Origin: Maea johnstoni
Lineage: Eukaryota > Annelida > Polychaeta > Spionida > Magelonidae
Assembly (NCBI GenBank): GCA_963942565.1
Contig: OZ012696.1
Location: forward strand, 26,472,124 to 26,536,123
Reading direction: 5' to 3'
DNA: 64,000 bases
Every line of letters starts with the position of its first letter. The first letter of the stretch is position 1. The notes beneath the pieces are model-generated. The model made no database searches and was not told where the DNA came from. It saw nothing but the letters and a program-made list of their open reading frames with translations. The position numbers were made by a program, and so were the translations under genes. This document shows positions 14,901-26,559 of the stretch, piece after piece.

Positions 14901-17900
14901 TATTGCTTCAGTCTACCCAGCTGCAAAATGGGTACCTAGCATAAATAAGGCAGTGCCTAGAGTGTGTGCGCTATATGCTGCCAGTTGCTCTGGAATATCC
15001 CCCGGGGGATTGAAATGGTTCCCGTGTGTACAGGCCTGCTAGGGGAGAAAGGTTGTGTGAGCGCTTCGGTGGATACAAGACTATAAACCGAATAACTTTA
15101 CCCTTGCTATGGTGAATAACCACGCGAAAAAAGACCTTTTTAATTTTGCAATGTGGTTGCATATGAGCTTTACCTCAGAATAGCTCAGTAGCCGAACTAG
15201 GTCAGTAGCTAAATTTGGATGGGCAAAAAAATAGTAGTTGCTGTTTTGGACAGGCATTTTTAAAATCCTGGCGAAGACCCTACCAAATGGTAGATCTTGG
15301 TAAGAACAATTCAAAATGTATTTTATGTAACCAAAACCACTGATCAAACAGGGATTTGGGGAATGATAAAATTCTTTTTTACCTGTTGAGATTTTGGCTG
15401 GTTCATTTCTGGACACTTTTCTTTCTGGGTTCGGAGCCATTTTTGAACAGCTATAGGAAAGAAACAAATAAAATAATTAAGAACATACAGAAGTAATCAA
15501 AGTAGTTTGCAATCATTCAAATAAACTCAGTTTACTGATAGAAAAATTCTGTAGCCCTCAAGTGACTAACACCATTACAATGTACCAGTAGCTAGTAACA
15601 CACAATGCTCACAAGTGCATGCAATTACAGACATCTTAGAATGTGAACTTCTTGAAATTTCTAAGCGTATCAAGTTTGTCCTGTTCAATATACTTTCCTT
15701 ATTTAAATCTATCACTTTTGAAATTAATCTAATTGCTAGTCATAAATTTGATCCAATGTACAAAGAGTTATTTGTATACAATAGTAACATTCTTATTGTG
15801 GAGAGATCATGTACTTACTATCTATATGGATAACCTTGATGTTGAATTTTCTTGCATTATCTATAACATTGCAAGTGCCATGGGTCTGGAAATGCAAACA
15901 AAATGTTAGATCAACAACACAGAAACCACATATAATGAATATTTACAGGCAATTCAAGTTAAGGTTTTAAGCAAGATCAGAAAAGCCTTACAATTACAAG
16001 TCCAACCTCAAAGTACAAAATTTGAAGAAGAATAAATGAATATATAAACACTGCTAAAATGTGCAATTTACAAATATTAAATGGGGAATCAGTTAAAATT
16101 TGCTCAAAAAGCCCCTGATTAAGGCTAAGAGGAAAACTTAGAAAATAATAATAAATACATGTATCATTTTTCGCATGAAATAATTTCTAGATAAAATTAA
16201 TAATCATCAATTTATCAACTGGCATTACTATGTGCCACTACTAATAGTTATGATTATAATGCTAGTGAGGGTCAGAGTAGTATGTATACTGTATAGCAGG
16301 GTCTTAGCCGATATTTGGAAACAGGGTGTCCAAATAGAGGTTTCATAGACTTTTGCGTGTCCAAAGTGTGGTACAAAATACATACTACTAATAAGATAGA
16401 CCCTATACCTTTACAGATTTTGCTTTTTTAGGCCAGATACTGCTTTGTGTGTCTTATAAAAGTGACACTACAGCTTCTACATCTTCTAAGAAAAGTCATC
16501 TTCAGCAAATTCTGACAATAACTTTTGGGTGTCCAAACTGTCAAAAAACAGTGTTCTGCGTGTCCAAATGACACGCTGGACGCATTGCGGCTAAGCCCCT
16601 GATGTATAGTGTTTGGAATCGGTCACAATTTTCAAGATCGATCATCGTTCCATCTGAACGACCGATGACCGCTTAATAATCGAAGTTGTGTACATGGTTT
16701 TCCGTGTCGCCATTGCTGTTTACTTTAGTCATAAGGTACTGCGACACCTAGCGGTATCAACACACACTAGCGTAATTGCGTCATGCGCATTTGCGCTATA
16801 GTGTGCCGATAACCACAACAACAATGGCGGCATCGTAACATCGCCTCAGCACGCTCAAAGAGGTGGATCTGCAGCGGTCCAGCAGTGTTTCCTTTTTGGT
16901 TGGGCAATAAATAGGTAACTAAACTTTTTTTCTCAGATTTTCTGACAGGCAGGACTACCGAAAGTCCAGCTATTTCTTTGAATATAATTTTTATCCATGT
17001 TCGTTTTTTTGTTCGAACATGTGAAATTGCGTTCGATCATCATAATCGGAGGCACAAACGAACGCTGTTCGGCTTGTTCGAACAATCGGACGAACACTAA
17101 GTATGTATGTTTGATTTTGTACTTACCTGCGTCAGCCTGGCCTTCTGAAATATACTCTGCCCTCTGGTGGCAACCTAAGAGATAAAAAAAAATGGCAAAA
17201 ATCATTGGCATCATTAAAAACTGAAATGAATCAAAGATTTCGGATGAACAGAGATTTAAGCGTAATTTTGGACCCAATGGGTCCTTAGAACCAATGGTTT
17301 GGACGACATCTTGCAAAATTATTGGTGAGCAGGTTGCTGGAACTACTTTATATAACCCATGGTTGTAATGTCTATAGTTTGACAAAAAGCAGATGAATTT
17401 ATCCCTTTTCTGTGTTTATACATAGTTGATTAATTTCATATATAATACAGATCATCATAACGTCCTAATTCGCACACATATTAAGAGGTAACATAGTTCT
17501 AGAAGTGACAACCTAGTTCAAAGGTAACTATGTGTTCATTTTTCATACAATGATCTTATTTCTTACACTGTTAGATTTCCCCTCAGTGTTTCCTGGAGAG
17601 TCGTGCTGAGGGGAGTTGATACCTTGTCCGAGCTGGAAGGGGCTCGGCGTTGACATGGCCGGAGACCCGTGGTTACGGTCACGCCGAACCCGAGCTTCGT
17701 CATTATTGGAGATCAAATAATCTATGTCCTTACTAAATGCCTCTTCAACAACCTGAAAAACAAGAAAAACAAAGCATGAAATTCATTGTCAACATCTATT
17801 TTTATCTTATTTTATCTCTATTTATTTCAAGAACATTTGGGGACATTCTATCTTAATAATCATTTTTGATATTGCCCGCCAGTAGGGGCTTAATTTTGGA

Positions 17901-20028
17901 AAACTGCACAATGTCAGCTTCAGAATTTGTGATTACTGTTCCTGACCGGTATTTCAAAACACTGTTTATGATACTGATGGTTATATGGTTTTCAAGGCTT
18001 TACCCTTAACTTAATAACAATGAAAAAAGGCAAAGTAGTTACATTTTCAAAGCATGCAAACTAGCTTATGGATACAATCATTCATAACAGTTTTTGCTCT
18101 TGAAAGTATCTATAATTAAGGACATCGTTACAAATAATTATATAACAGGGCTCAACAGTACCTGGCCAACCCAGGTAGTCAGGCAGGTTAAGTTGGACTC
18201 AACATCAGTTCAGGTTGCTCGGCCTATTTGATAGCAATTACCTAGTTTAACCTAGACATAGAGAGAATAGAAAATTTAACTAGAAGTTCGATGTTAATTC
18301 TGTAAATTTGTCTCACCCATTTTATTTCTGCCTTAACCCTTTATGGCTTTCCAAGGTTGCTGTCAACTATGTTGTTATTAAAAAAATCCTGTTATGAATT
18401 CAACGAATGTACCTCTCAATTTCCATTCTAATGATAGATAGCCAAGTTGGGTGAGTTGAGGGCTTGTTCAGCTTACCCGAAATGCTGTTTTTCCATGATT
18501 AGATTGTCATGACTATGGGGCTATCTGTAATGTTGAGAGCCCTGATATATATAATAAAAATTAAATGGTTTCACTTACTGCTCCGAGAAATTTCAAATTA
18601 TCTTCTAATTCCTTAACTTTACGAAGCCCCTTAAGGTGGAGGTATATCTTCTTATTTGTCAATGGCTTAGGTGGTTGCTTTTTCTGTTGTCCGACAAATT
18701 CTAACTTCCTCCTTCCCCTTGGGCCATCTTCTACAACAAAAAAGCAGTATTATATTATGGTACAGGCATAGTCTTAGCAGGCAGGGCGTCATTTGGACAC
18801 CCTACCTTTCAGAAATCATCCTTCAGGACCTCCAAATCTTTAAGGGAGTAATTTCTTAACATGTTAATTTCAAGCATATACTTGAATTTTTATCACCTCA
18901 ATATAATTCCCATGATATTTTATAAGGATATTTTGCCTTTAATATTTCAATAAGTTAATACATGTTTGTGGTTGTTATTTGAGTCATGGACTTAGCCAGG
19001 ATTTTCATAACATGGTGTCCAAATTGGGATTTCAAGAAAGTAGGTTGTCTCAAATCCTTGATTGAAAAAGTAAAAATCAATACACTGATTAATAGCGATT
19101 ATAAACATTAAAAAATAAAGTAATCATATGCTTAATTCTTCAAGAAATATATTTTGTTATTATTTTAAAGTTAAACCTTATAGAAATTTAACTTGGAATT
19201 AGTATTTATAAAAAAAACATACCAAGATTTGTCTTTTTAGTACCTAAAATCAGGTATTTTTCATGTCAGAGCTAGGCAGTCCAAAAGACACCCAGACACC
19301 CTGCTGGCTAAGACCCTCATTTGAGTATATTGTGGTCTCCCTTGATAGTGAAGACGCCAACATTTTTTACAAATGCCAATTTTACGCACCCAGTTTCTAA
19401 ATCCTGGCTCAGACACTGGGTAGAGCTCTGATTACAGAAAAATAATCACTTACTAAACTTACTTGGACAGACAGTTGCCTGAAAATATCCTTTTTAGACA
19501 GCAAGAAATTTCTATGAAGAATTTCAATTTTTATACTTGTGGGATGCTTAATTTTCATCTTTATCTAACAGAAATCATCTTCTAAGACAAGGGCGTAGAA
19601 ATTGTTGTCTACATTCACACTTCTACTCAAGTACTTCAATGTAAACCATATGGGAAATCATGACCATTATTGGTCATTTGGTGTTATTTAAAATCTGGTA
19701 TGCACAATGAACTGTTCAGAAAGATTATGTTCAAGGATAATATTCGAAATGTTAGAAATTGAAATCGAATTATGTCAACAGGCAAGACTCAATAGTAGGA
19801 AATCATAACTAATACCTCAAATGTGTAGTTATCTAACCACAAAAAACTAAAATCCTAAACGACAGGGAAATAGGTCATAAACAGCTGATAAACAAGCACT
19901 TGTTTATTAACTTTTTCTGGCCTATTAACTATTTAAATAAACTCAAACTAACAATATTGAAGTTATTTTTACTCACTTCCATTTCCATCACCTTTCCTGT
20001 CATTATTAGCTCCTCCTTTTGTTTTCAT
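5921..20028 (-). CDS. DBF4: DBF4, activating subunit of CDC7 kinase (11 coding exons)
   Basis: DBF4 binds and activates CDC7 kinase, which phosphorylates MCM helicase at replication origins in the nucleus. Coding exons read on the minus strand: 20028-19977, 18730-18579, 17752-17567, 17174-17127, 15885-15819, 15450-15383, 14100-13793, 13084-12916, 12496-12342, 11716-10902, 8190-5921. All junctions are GT-AG and phases agree, giving 1429 codons before the stop. The three family motifs are present. Motif N (BRCT-like) spans exons 2-6, with KPLTNKKIYLHL and FSKDIDYLISNNDEA. Motif M is in exon 7, around residues 210-230 (FVKFESINRQYKP, then CPFD). Motif C is the DBF4-type CCHH zinc finger, C338, C341, H351, H357, split by the exon 8/9 junction. 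Human DBF4 is about 674 aa; the excess here is a long basic, Ser/Lys-rich tail in exons 10-11 with internal repeats. The start is the first ATG giving phase 1 into exon 2. The vertebrate DBF4/DBF4B split cannot be resolved from this. Confidence 0.93.
7076..7325 (-). repeat. Three tandem 90-bp coding repeats in the last DBF4 exon
   Basis: Residues about 968-1045 of DBF4 contain three tandem copies of a roughly 30-residue unit of the type GNKTxAPCDKKARxNIxND followed by IKKEAKKMPV. The third copy is shortened. A separate two-copy repeat (ANPSLKQPKRKLPDPPEK type) lies in exon 10 around 10975-11115. Both are in the poorly conserved basic tail, so they probably extend a disordered region. The high similarity of the copies at DNA level indicates recent duplication. 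Confidence 0.85.
8594..9876. mobile_element. Non-autonomous TIR element, 1.28 kb, TIR TACTGTAGAATAGGTA
   Basis: A perfect 16-bp terminal inverted repeat, TACTGTAGAATAGGTA and TACCTATTCTACAGTA, encloses 1.28 kb. Just inside both ends are TCGCGAA-rich segments. The interior holds palindromes: 9224-9267 (TATGATACATTGGTAACTTA against its complement), a diverged version at 9634-9680, and 9405-9449 (TGATAATTATCAACATACA and complement). It lies in DBF4 intron 10. No open frame. Confidence 0.85.
11745..11958. mobile_element. TTAA-flanked MITE, piggyBac-like, copy 3
   Basis: The best-preserved copy: TTAACCCTTCCAATGCTGAG to CAGCAGCATTAGGGTTAA. It sits about 30 bp upstream of the DBF4 exon 10 acceptor, so the open frame that enters it from the exon is not coding. 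Confidence 0.85.
12516..12565 (-). repeat. Partial tandem copy of the DBF4 exon 9 acceptor
   Basis: On the minus strand the genuine acceptor reads GATGTATTTCAG then CACATAAAAACAGACT. About 40 bp upstream is a second copy, GATATATTTCAG then AACATAAAGACAGACT. The duplicate therefore carries a usable-looking 3' splice site plus the first ~25 bases of the exon, including the codons around the zinc-finger histidines. Confidence 0.85.
12785..12925 (-). repeat. Two-copy duplication spanning the DBF4 exon 8 donor
   Basis: The exon 8 end and donor (ATCTCGAAAAA then gtaaataactaatga) recur about 112 bp downstream as ATCTCGAAAAG then gtaaataactaatga, at about 12811-12789. Similarity continues into the following intron sequence (ATCAGAAGATCCTC versus ATCAGGAAGACCTC; GTGTTCCTGT in both). 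The second copy keeps a good donor consensus. Confidence 0.88.
13291..13488. mobile_element. MITE pair, copy 1 (GTTGTTTGTTTCCTGTAAC family)
   Basis: Related to 13542-13770 through AAAAGTTGTTTGTTTCCTGT, AACCCTACCC, AACACACATTTTTG and CTACCCA(A/T)TTTTTTTC. The right terminus is shortened. Confidence 0.75.
13542..13770. mobile_element. MITE pair, copy 2, complete with long TIR
   Basis: The left end GGCCTAAAAAAAAAAGTTGT then TTGTTTCCTGTAAC is matched by the complement at the right end (GTTACAGGAAACAAACAA ... CTTGGCC), a TIR of about 34 bp. It ends only about 23 bp from the DBF4 exon 7 donor. Confidence 0.85.
14159..14369. mobile_element. TTAA-flanked MITE, piggyBac-like, copy 4 (reverse)
   Basis: Reverse-orientation copy in DBF4 intron 6, starting TTAAGCTGCTGATACC and ending GGCAACAGCATTAG then AGGGTTAA. 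It is more diverged than copy 3. Confidence 0.75.
14822..15098 (+). mobile_element. SINE with tRNA-like head
   Basis: TAGCTCAGTTGG (14829-14840) is an exact Pol III A-box-like tRNA sequence. It is followed by the SINE body CTTGGGCAAGACAGTTTATT and CTGCAAAATGGGTACCTAGC, of a type widespread in animal SINEs, then GTGAGCGCTTCGGTGGATAC. The B box is not clear. It lies in DBF4 intron 6. The antisense frame through it is not a gene. Confidence 0.75.
18146..18544. mobile_element. hAT-like MITE, termini CAGGGCTC...GAGCCCTG
   Basis: A segment of about 400 bp in DBF4 intron 1 with ends CAGGGCTCAACAGTACC and TAATGTTGAGAGCCCTG, and near-matching 8-bp flanks (TTATATAA and ATATATAA). Termini and TSD length fit hAT. 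Confidence 0.65.
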
Positions 20029-20260
20029 ATTGTTATTCAGTCGGTTGGTTTCGAGATCAACAAAAGCAACTGGTCCCAACTTTTAAAAATGTCCCAGTTG
20101 AGGAAGTCATGTAAACAAGTTCATTACTATAAGATCAGCCAGATTTTCCGATAAAATACCCCGTTAAAAGTTGCTCTGTTGAGCCAACATGATTATCCAT
20201 GAAAGACTACATTAAAATAGCATTCGGTTTTTGATAAAAGTCCTCCAACCCCTCTGCTAA

Positions 20261-20340
20261 TTACGACACCTTCCCCGGCTGATCGTCCGCCATGTTCGTT
20301 CCCGTTTGCCGCCAAATTTTCAGTCCGGTGCAGCGACATC
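20261..20340 (-). promoter_or_regulatory. Probable DBF4 core promoter and 5' leader with E2F-like site and uORF
   Basis: The region just upstream of the DBF4 start is locally GC-rich. On the minus strand it holds TTTGGCGGCAAA (20316-20305), one base from the common E2F site TTTGGCGGGAAA. It also has AACATGGCGGA (around 20296), which resembles a YY1 element. E2F control is expected for a replication-licensing gene. An ATG at 20293 opens a 10-codon upstream ORF (MADDQPGKVS) ending at 20261, before the main ATG at 20028. The transcription start itself is inferred. Confidence 0.55.
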
Positions 20341-23300
20341 TATTGGCAACACAGAAAACCAGAGATATATAGATTAAAGAGATATGACACAGATAGTAAT
20401 AGCTCCTACACCAGTCAGACCCTATTGTTATGCAAATGAGCTCTTATCTGAACCCCACTGATACCCAGGAGCTCAACCTGGCTCAGCCGGGCATGTGCAC
20501 TGCTCAACTTATCACCACTTCCTGTGTAGGCTGTACCACAGGGTATATAGTTGTCCAGGTTATGAATGGGTTGAGAAAAGAGGCTAATCCAAAAACTCAT
20601 GATGATTAAGTGTTTCTTTGAGTTGCCTTAGCAAAAATATTTCTGTAAATTGTACCATTCCTCAGTTCTTCACATCTTCATAAATTGAAACAAGATAGTT
20701 CTAAAATCCATACCCCCATCTATTTTAATACATTGTTAAGCTGTTAATAAGCCTATATTCCCTGAGTTCTTTACAGTACCATAGCTTTGTTGTCCAAAAA
20801 GGATACATGAAGTTTTCCTAACTAATGGCATTAGCTTAATGTAGAAGAGTTCTGTTAGTTTGTCTATTTCATGGTTTCACAGGTCCATAACATCAGACAG
20901 GATGCAGTGACAAAACATGATATTTTCCTGTCTCAGTGTATTGTCTTATTCTACTGTTGTGGATTGCCTTTACTCTCAGATCCACACCTGTCAGGGGCAG
21001 TACAGGACACACCTTCTCTGATTGCAATCCCCGGGTTGGGCTTCTTTTACTTCCTCAGGTCTTGAAAAGACAATAAGCTAATTGGTGTCAGACGGGATGG
21101 GCCTCATAACATCCTAAGTGAGGGTATTGTCTGCTGTCAACAGGCAGAAACAGAATTACAGTCTAGATATTTGATTTGCAGACTTATCATAGAAGTGTCA
21201 TTATACATGTAGCTTGGAAAACCTCAATTATGTTTGGTGGATGGAGAGGGTTAATCAACCTCTCAAACATCTAGATAGTTTCAGTTTTTACCTTTTGAGG
21301 AGGCTTAACAACCTGGGCATTCTAGGAATGTATGTGAGTACTATTAGATATTTTATTTGTTGAATGGCTACGTTTAATTAATGTTAGCCTTGTTGCAATG
21401 AGCATACGTTTGCTTCAGTTTAAGACTTTTGACGTATCTTCAGGATGCTAACATAGGTATGTGTCATCAGCACTATTTCAATAAATAATCCCTTATGTGA
21501 CGGCCTATTTCTAGTTTATTTGTCTGTTGATTCCTTGGACCTGAAGTTGACCTCAAATTTGAGACTTCAAAATCCTGGAAACTAGAAAATGCAGCACAGG
21601 ATAGCTTGATAATAGGAAATTCTAATCTATTAATATTTCAAAAAAAGTGTTTTATTCAACATCCAGCATACAAAATGGCAGAACATTTAATTCCATTATT
21701 ACCTTAGATAAGGTCCAGAAAACCCGGAAAAAATACTATTTCAGGTGAACAAATTTCTTTGAAAATAGTACAGCTTCAGAGATTAACTTCTTTATTTATC
21801 TATTTCACCTTATAAACAAACTTGAAAGTTTTGGTTTCTGAGAATTAGAAGGTGGAATTTACTAAAAATGACTATCATGACTGATGTTTAGTCTTATCAC
21901 AAGTGAAATAGAGTCCCCGATTGAACCACCCCAAATATGTGTATTGCAATTACACTAACATCAATTAAGCATCGTAAACAATAGTTCCTACATTCATCCC
22001 CAGAATCTCTATATTGTTAAGCCTCACCAAAAAGTAAAATTCATGTCTTACATGTTTGAAAGTACAGAGGTCCATTCAACCTGCTACCCAACCTGCTAGG
22101 CAAGATGGCCGCCTTCCTTATCTAACTGAGCTCCTAGGTAATATTTCCCTCCACAGTGCAAAGCTAATGGACTGCATGCCACGTTGCCACTCCCTTTAGA
22201 TAAAACTCCCTGAGAAAACAAATGAGTTCAGGGTGAATCCTTAGATGAAGAAAAGAATGCATATGCGAGAGCCCAATTACTATTTGCGCTATGGTGAAGG
22301 GCTGGACATTTTTATTTATCTAAGGTTGAATCAGAAATACATGAAGTTAGCATAACGCACTCGTGTTATTACTAATGGTTTATATTTCTGGCGTAATGTC
22401 CTGGCATAATTAGATAAAGAAAAGAACCAGCTCTCTCACTTCAGGAGTCCAGATGCATTTTTCTTTTAAGTATCTTTCCATCTTTTTCTATAAGCTGAAG
22501 AACTTAAGTGTAAAATCATAGGTAATCATGATTTCAAAATCATAAAACTCCCCGTATTTTCTTTTTCAATACAGTAGTTGTGGTATTCGCTTTTTGCTCT
22601 TCTGTTGTTCAGCTGCGTTTCAGTGTGATTGCTTATTTTGCTAGTCCCTGCATGCATAGTAGTGGGTTTTTGACTAGTATATTGCTCTTTGCGCCCTTTT
22701 CGTGGATGCCTAGTTAACTTTTCAACTCATGTTAGAATTTACTTCTCTTTTGCTCTTTAAACTCATCGTATAGTTTATACATGTACATGTATGTGACATT
22801 GTCGTCCTGTGACTTTCGAATATGTCGCTGTTGTATCTAAAGTGATTTTTGTTTGTATACTTTATTTTCGTTGTTTTCTTATTTTTTCTGCCCTTCTTAA
22901 GTGTCCTAATAAAATAAATGTATATCTTGTAGTTTGAAGATAAGTATTCAATTAATCCCATAGAGTTTCGCAAAATTTAAGCATTGAAGTATGTAACAGG
23001 TGCGCTGCGACAATAATCGCTACTATTGCTTCGAATAAAAGCCAGAGGAGGAAAAATCTGTTTTCATATTAGAAAACCGTTGAAAGTCTATATGCGAAAA
23101 ATATTTCGCTAAATAAAGAATTCATAAAGTAAAGTATTTTGTCCAGATTTTTTTTTTCGTTTAGTAAAACAAAATCACCCAGATAGGGCCCCGTTGAAAG
23201 AGGTACTGGGAGGACAGTATAATTACAGAGAAGGGGGAAGGCAAGTGTTGCGGCAAGGCGCTAAAGGCCGCAGGAGGAATAGAAAGTGGCAGTGTAGTAA

Positions 23301-24111
23301 GGATCCGTGCGCCCAAAAAGTGAGTGGCGGGCGCACGGATCCAAGCCCAAAGTACAGGTGGAAGGTGCATGGAGAGGGCACTGATGATCACGTGGGGACG
23401 TGTGAAAGGGCAGATAGAAGGTAGATGGGTGGGAGTTGCATAAAGTAATGCCTTATAGTTAAGTGCTGGACTCATGTCAGGAGTACCACATAAGCCATCA
23501 GTGCGGGCTCACGTGGGAACAAGGACCAATCAGGGCTCTCGCATCGATTACATTACTGAGACACCTTATCTCCACCACCAACTGGGGGTGCCCAAAGCAC
23601 CAATTTCTGGCCTATTAGTGGCTATTAGTTGACATTAGTTGAGGCTTGCATGTTCATGTTGACCGGCTGGTTTCGAATCCACTTGTGTTTGGTGATCTAA
23701 GGTAAAGTCATGTGCAGCAAGTGTGCATGCATTGATTAGTGTCCTTCATCAACAGATATAAATTAATACTTACACCCATTAAACTTCACAGATCTCAATT
23801 TTTATATGAAGGCTAGGCATTACTTGCATCCATTAAACTATATATTTTCTCGAAGAAATTCCTAACTTCACAACTGTGGAAATGTTTATTATAATAAATC
23901 AAAGATAAAAGATTGTTTTTAGTCTAAGCCCAACATAAAGTCATCGGCCCTTATAGCGAACGGCAATTCAGGCAGACGTCTTTTCTGGGATCAACGGTTT
24001 TGACCAACAATTCATTTTAGCAAAGTTAAGTAAAAAAAAAATCATAGAAATAAAGCCACCGTTATTTTGAGTATGAAATATTTCTAAGTACCACACGAAG
24101 CACTGGGCGGG
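20341..24111. other. Intergenic stretch without recognised genes
   Basis: No frame here resembles a known protein. A GC-richer patch at 23190-23480 contains a 14-bp inverted repeat GGATCCGTGCGCCC (23301-23314 and 23329-23342) with a 14-bp loop. GTTGACCGGCTGGTTTCGAA followed by TCCACTTGTGTTT (about 23657-23690) recurs in diverged form at about 48320-48353 and may be a SINE remnant. Confidence 0.55.
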
Positions 24112-24232
24112 TGGAAAAAAATGTGCACGAGCGAGAGATGGAATCGAACCCGCGACCCTAGGATCGAGAGTCGACTGGGCTATCCTGACTGGCCTATCAA
24201 TTAGGCTATGCCTCCTATAGTGTGAGATGGAG
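24112..24232 (-). mobile_element. tRNA-derived SINE head with Pol III signals
   Basis: On the minus strand the order is TAGCCTAATTGATAGG (A-box-like), a second TAGCCCAGTCG, then GGTTCGATTCC (24150-24140), an exact B-box match, and finally a run of seven T (24121-24115) that could terminate Pol III. It does not fold into a convincing full tRNA, so I call it a tRNA-derived SINE and not a tRNA gene. Confidence 0.65.
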
Positions 24233-24894
24233 TGAAAAGAGAACCATATTGATGAAATCCCGCAACTTTATTTGGGATCCTTCCTAGTATTCCGAGTCAT
24301 TCTTGTCATTTACGTGACTGACAACCGTAGTAGATCTTTGTTAGGTACATGTACCACTAAGCCACTTTTATCAATGACCCCACACATTTACATACGGCCC
24401 GAAACTGATTATGACCTACCTTCGTCACCTTTGGTAAATAACCAAATCAAATATGGCGCCTGTTGTCTAACTACTGCCAGACGGCTCGCCATCACGTGAA
24501 TGTCGTTAGAACCCAATAAGGAGCGCCAAAATAGCTGAAAAATTGTATTTGATCTTTTAATCTTATGCCTTTTCAAATAGATAAAAAATAATGATTATAT
24601 CAATACGCCTTTACATGTCGTTAACTTTATGGCATCGCCAGTTTCGCAATCCAATTTTCCTAGTGTTATGAACTTGCTATCCTGGGGTTCAATTAGTTAC
24701 ATTTGCCGCCGTTTCACTTTGTGGGGGCGCTACGCGCTGCATGAACATTTGCGTCCAGTAAAACATAAACAAATTCGTCCAGGAAAAAAGATAATTATTA
24801 AAGAAATTCGTTTAGTAGAAATAGCTCAGTAAAGATCGATCTGTAAAATATGTCACGGTTCCGTAAAAATATCGCGAAATCAGCAATATTTTAA

Positions 24895-25265
24895 GGAGTT
24901 GAGAAAGAATATAAGTACATAGATATAGGACACTGTGCTCTTAAGAGGTTTGCCAAATCTAAATTGGAAATAGGAACTTTTCGTAACAAAAAACAGGGAA
25001 AACGGTGTGTCAAATTCGGTTCAGACAGACTATAGTGCTGGATAACACACAAAATCAGTTTTGTACCATGCCAGCAACCATACTCAGGTCGCCGATCCAG
25101 GATTTCACCCAAATCTGCCTCCTACCTCTACGTCCCCTACCTCTCCTCCTTTTCCTAAGCAGGTAGGCCATCCCCACCAGAAGCAGGAGCTCCGCCTCCT
25201 CAATATTATCCAAAAGAGCCCTTTTTCTATCGACATCCATCTCTGCATTCACTTGCTTCAAAATG
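24895..25265 (-). pseudogene. Harbinger/ALP1-like transposase N-terminal remnant
   Basis: A minus-strand frame from 25261 reads MKQVNAEMDVDRKRALLDNI, then EEAELLLLVGMAYLLRKRRR, GRGRRGRRQIWVKSW. A neighbouring frame continues RRPEYGCWHGTKLI. An acidic start, a hydrophobic stretch, an Arg run and then WVxxW...RRPE(Y/F)G is the usual beginning of PIF/Harbinger (ALP1-like, HARBI1-related) transposases. The two parts are in different frames, and no DDE core is found nearby. This is a plain DNA transposon remnant. Confidence 0.55.
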
Positions 25266-25349
25266 GCCGCCTTAAAACAAGTTTAAACCAGTCTTACAAT
25301 GGGTTTCATATCAAATTTCTCCTATTTTGTAATCCAAATTTACCACTGT

Positions 25350-25700
25350 CACCGTATGGACGTCGTATGAACATCGTGTACAGGCGTATGAGCGTCGCAT
25401 TCAATCGCGTTCAGGCGTATGACGGTCGTGTTCATCGTGTAACACCGTATGAGCACCGCGTTGAACCGTGTGACTGCCGTATTAAATCGTATGAACGTCG
25501 TTTGCGTATCTTGTTAACACGTATGGCCATCACGCTCCACCATATTACGATCGTATGAAGCACGCGTATTGCCGTATGATTGTCGCATAGCGCCGTATGG
25601 CAGACGCATTGGCTCATCGCATTTACATATTTAACACGATGGAACATGATTTTACGAAAAAAAACAAAAATCGTGTGAGATCGTATGGACATCGTAAATG
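25350..25700. repeat. CGTATGA-rich quasi-repeat region
   Basis: About 25 irregularly spaced variants of CGTATGA, CGTCGTATGA, CATCGTGT and similar, CpG-rich in an AT-rich setting. Spacing is roughly 10-13 bp without a fixed unit. It lies just upstream of the Harbinger-like remnant on its own strand, so it may be the element's subterminal region. Confidence 0.7.
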
Positions 25701-26559
25701 TGTGAAAGGAGCATTAGAGCACTATCCCCGCCCTTTCCTTGAATAATGATACATCCGTTTTGAAATTAAAAATTTTACGACATGTTTTGAAATTGAAGTT
25801 AGGCATCACATGTGTAAATGGTGATATGTTTTTAAAGCTGAATGGAGAAGCGTTAAAACACAATATTGATGATTTAGCTTTAAAGCTAAACTGTTTAATT
25901 TTAAAACTAAATAATCTGGAGTTTAACGTAAATACAGTGTACGAATTAGTTTTTAAAGTTCTATGATTGATCATAGATTCTTTTCTTCGTCCAAGGATTG
26001 AGCTATTAAGTTTTATGATTAAACTTTAAAGCTGAAAAAAAAATGCTATATAGCGTAAATAGACAAATGCTAGAATAACGGCTTGCCGTATACAATGGTT
26101 TCCCAAATTTTGTTTTGTTTATTTTTTGTTTTCAGTTTTGTTTTGCTGATGGTTTTGGTTTGGTGTGTGTATGAATGCGCAACTTAAACATGTTTTACCG
26201 ACGGTAATTACTTAAATGCTTTAATGTGTATTCTTATATAATGCAGAACAATTGTATACAATATACCCGCTGCTCGGATGGTCATAATCTTGGCATTATT
26301 TGTACCCTGTCTATTTACATGGAACGGAATAAAAACAAATTCCAAAAAAAAAAGTTTTACCGACGGATGATTTTAGAATTTTATTATTAACCATACGTGT
26401 GGTTTCATTTTCACAGTAACTTCTTTCCGGTTTTTTACAAGTTGTACCTCGGTAGTTGATTAAAAAAAGCTAAACGTCAAAAAAGTCTTTGCATTAACAA
26501 AACTTGTGCAAATTGGTATAAAACGATAATTCTCTATTTTTAAAATTTAAGTATTTTAC

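Noticed and set aside
15081-15467. 128-aa minus-strand frame starting MFLSYSCSKMAPNPERK
   Set aside because: It overlaps DBF4 exon 6, but in the wrong phase. The phase that links exons 5 and 7 reads VQKWLRTQKEKCPEMNQPKS and matches the family; the rest of the frame crosses intron and SINE.
23161-23475. Overlapping frames on both strands in a GC-richer patch
   Set aside because: No domain or family resemblance; the open frames follow from local composition and an inverted repeat.
24112-24232. A functional tRNA gene on the minus strand
   Set aside because: The B box is exact, but the acceptor stem and anticodon arm do not pair convincingly and there are two A-box-like stretches, so a tRNA-derived SINE is more likely.
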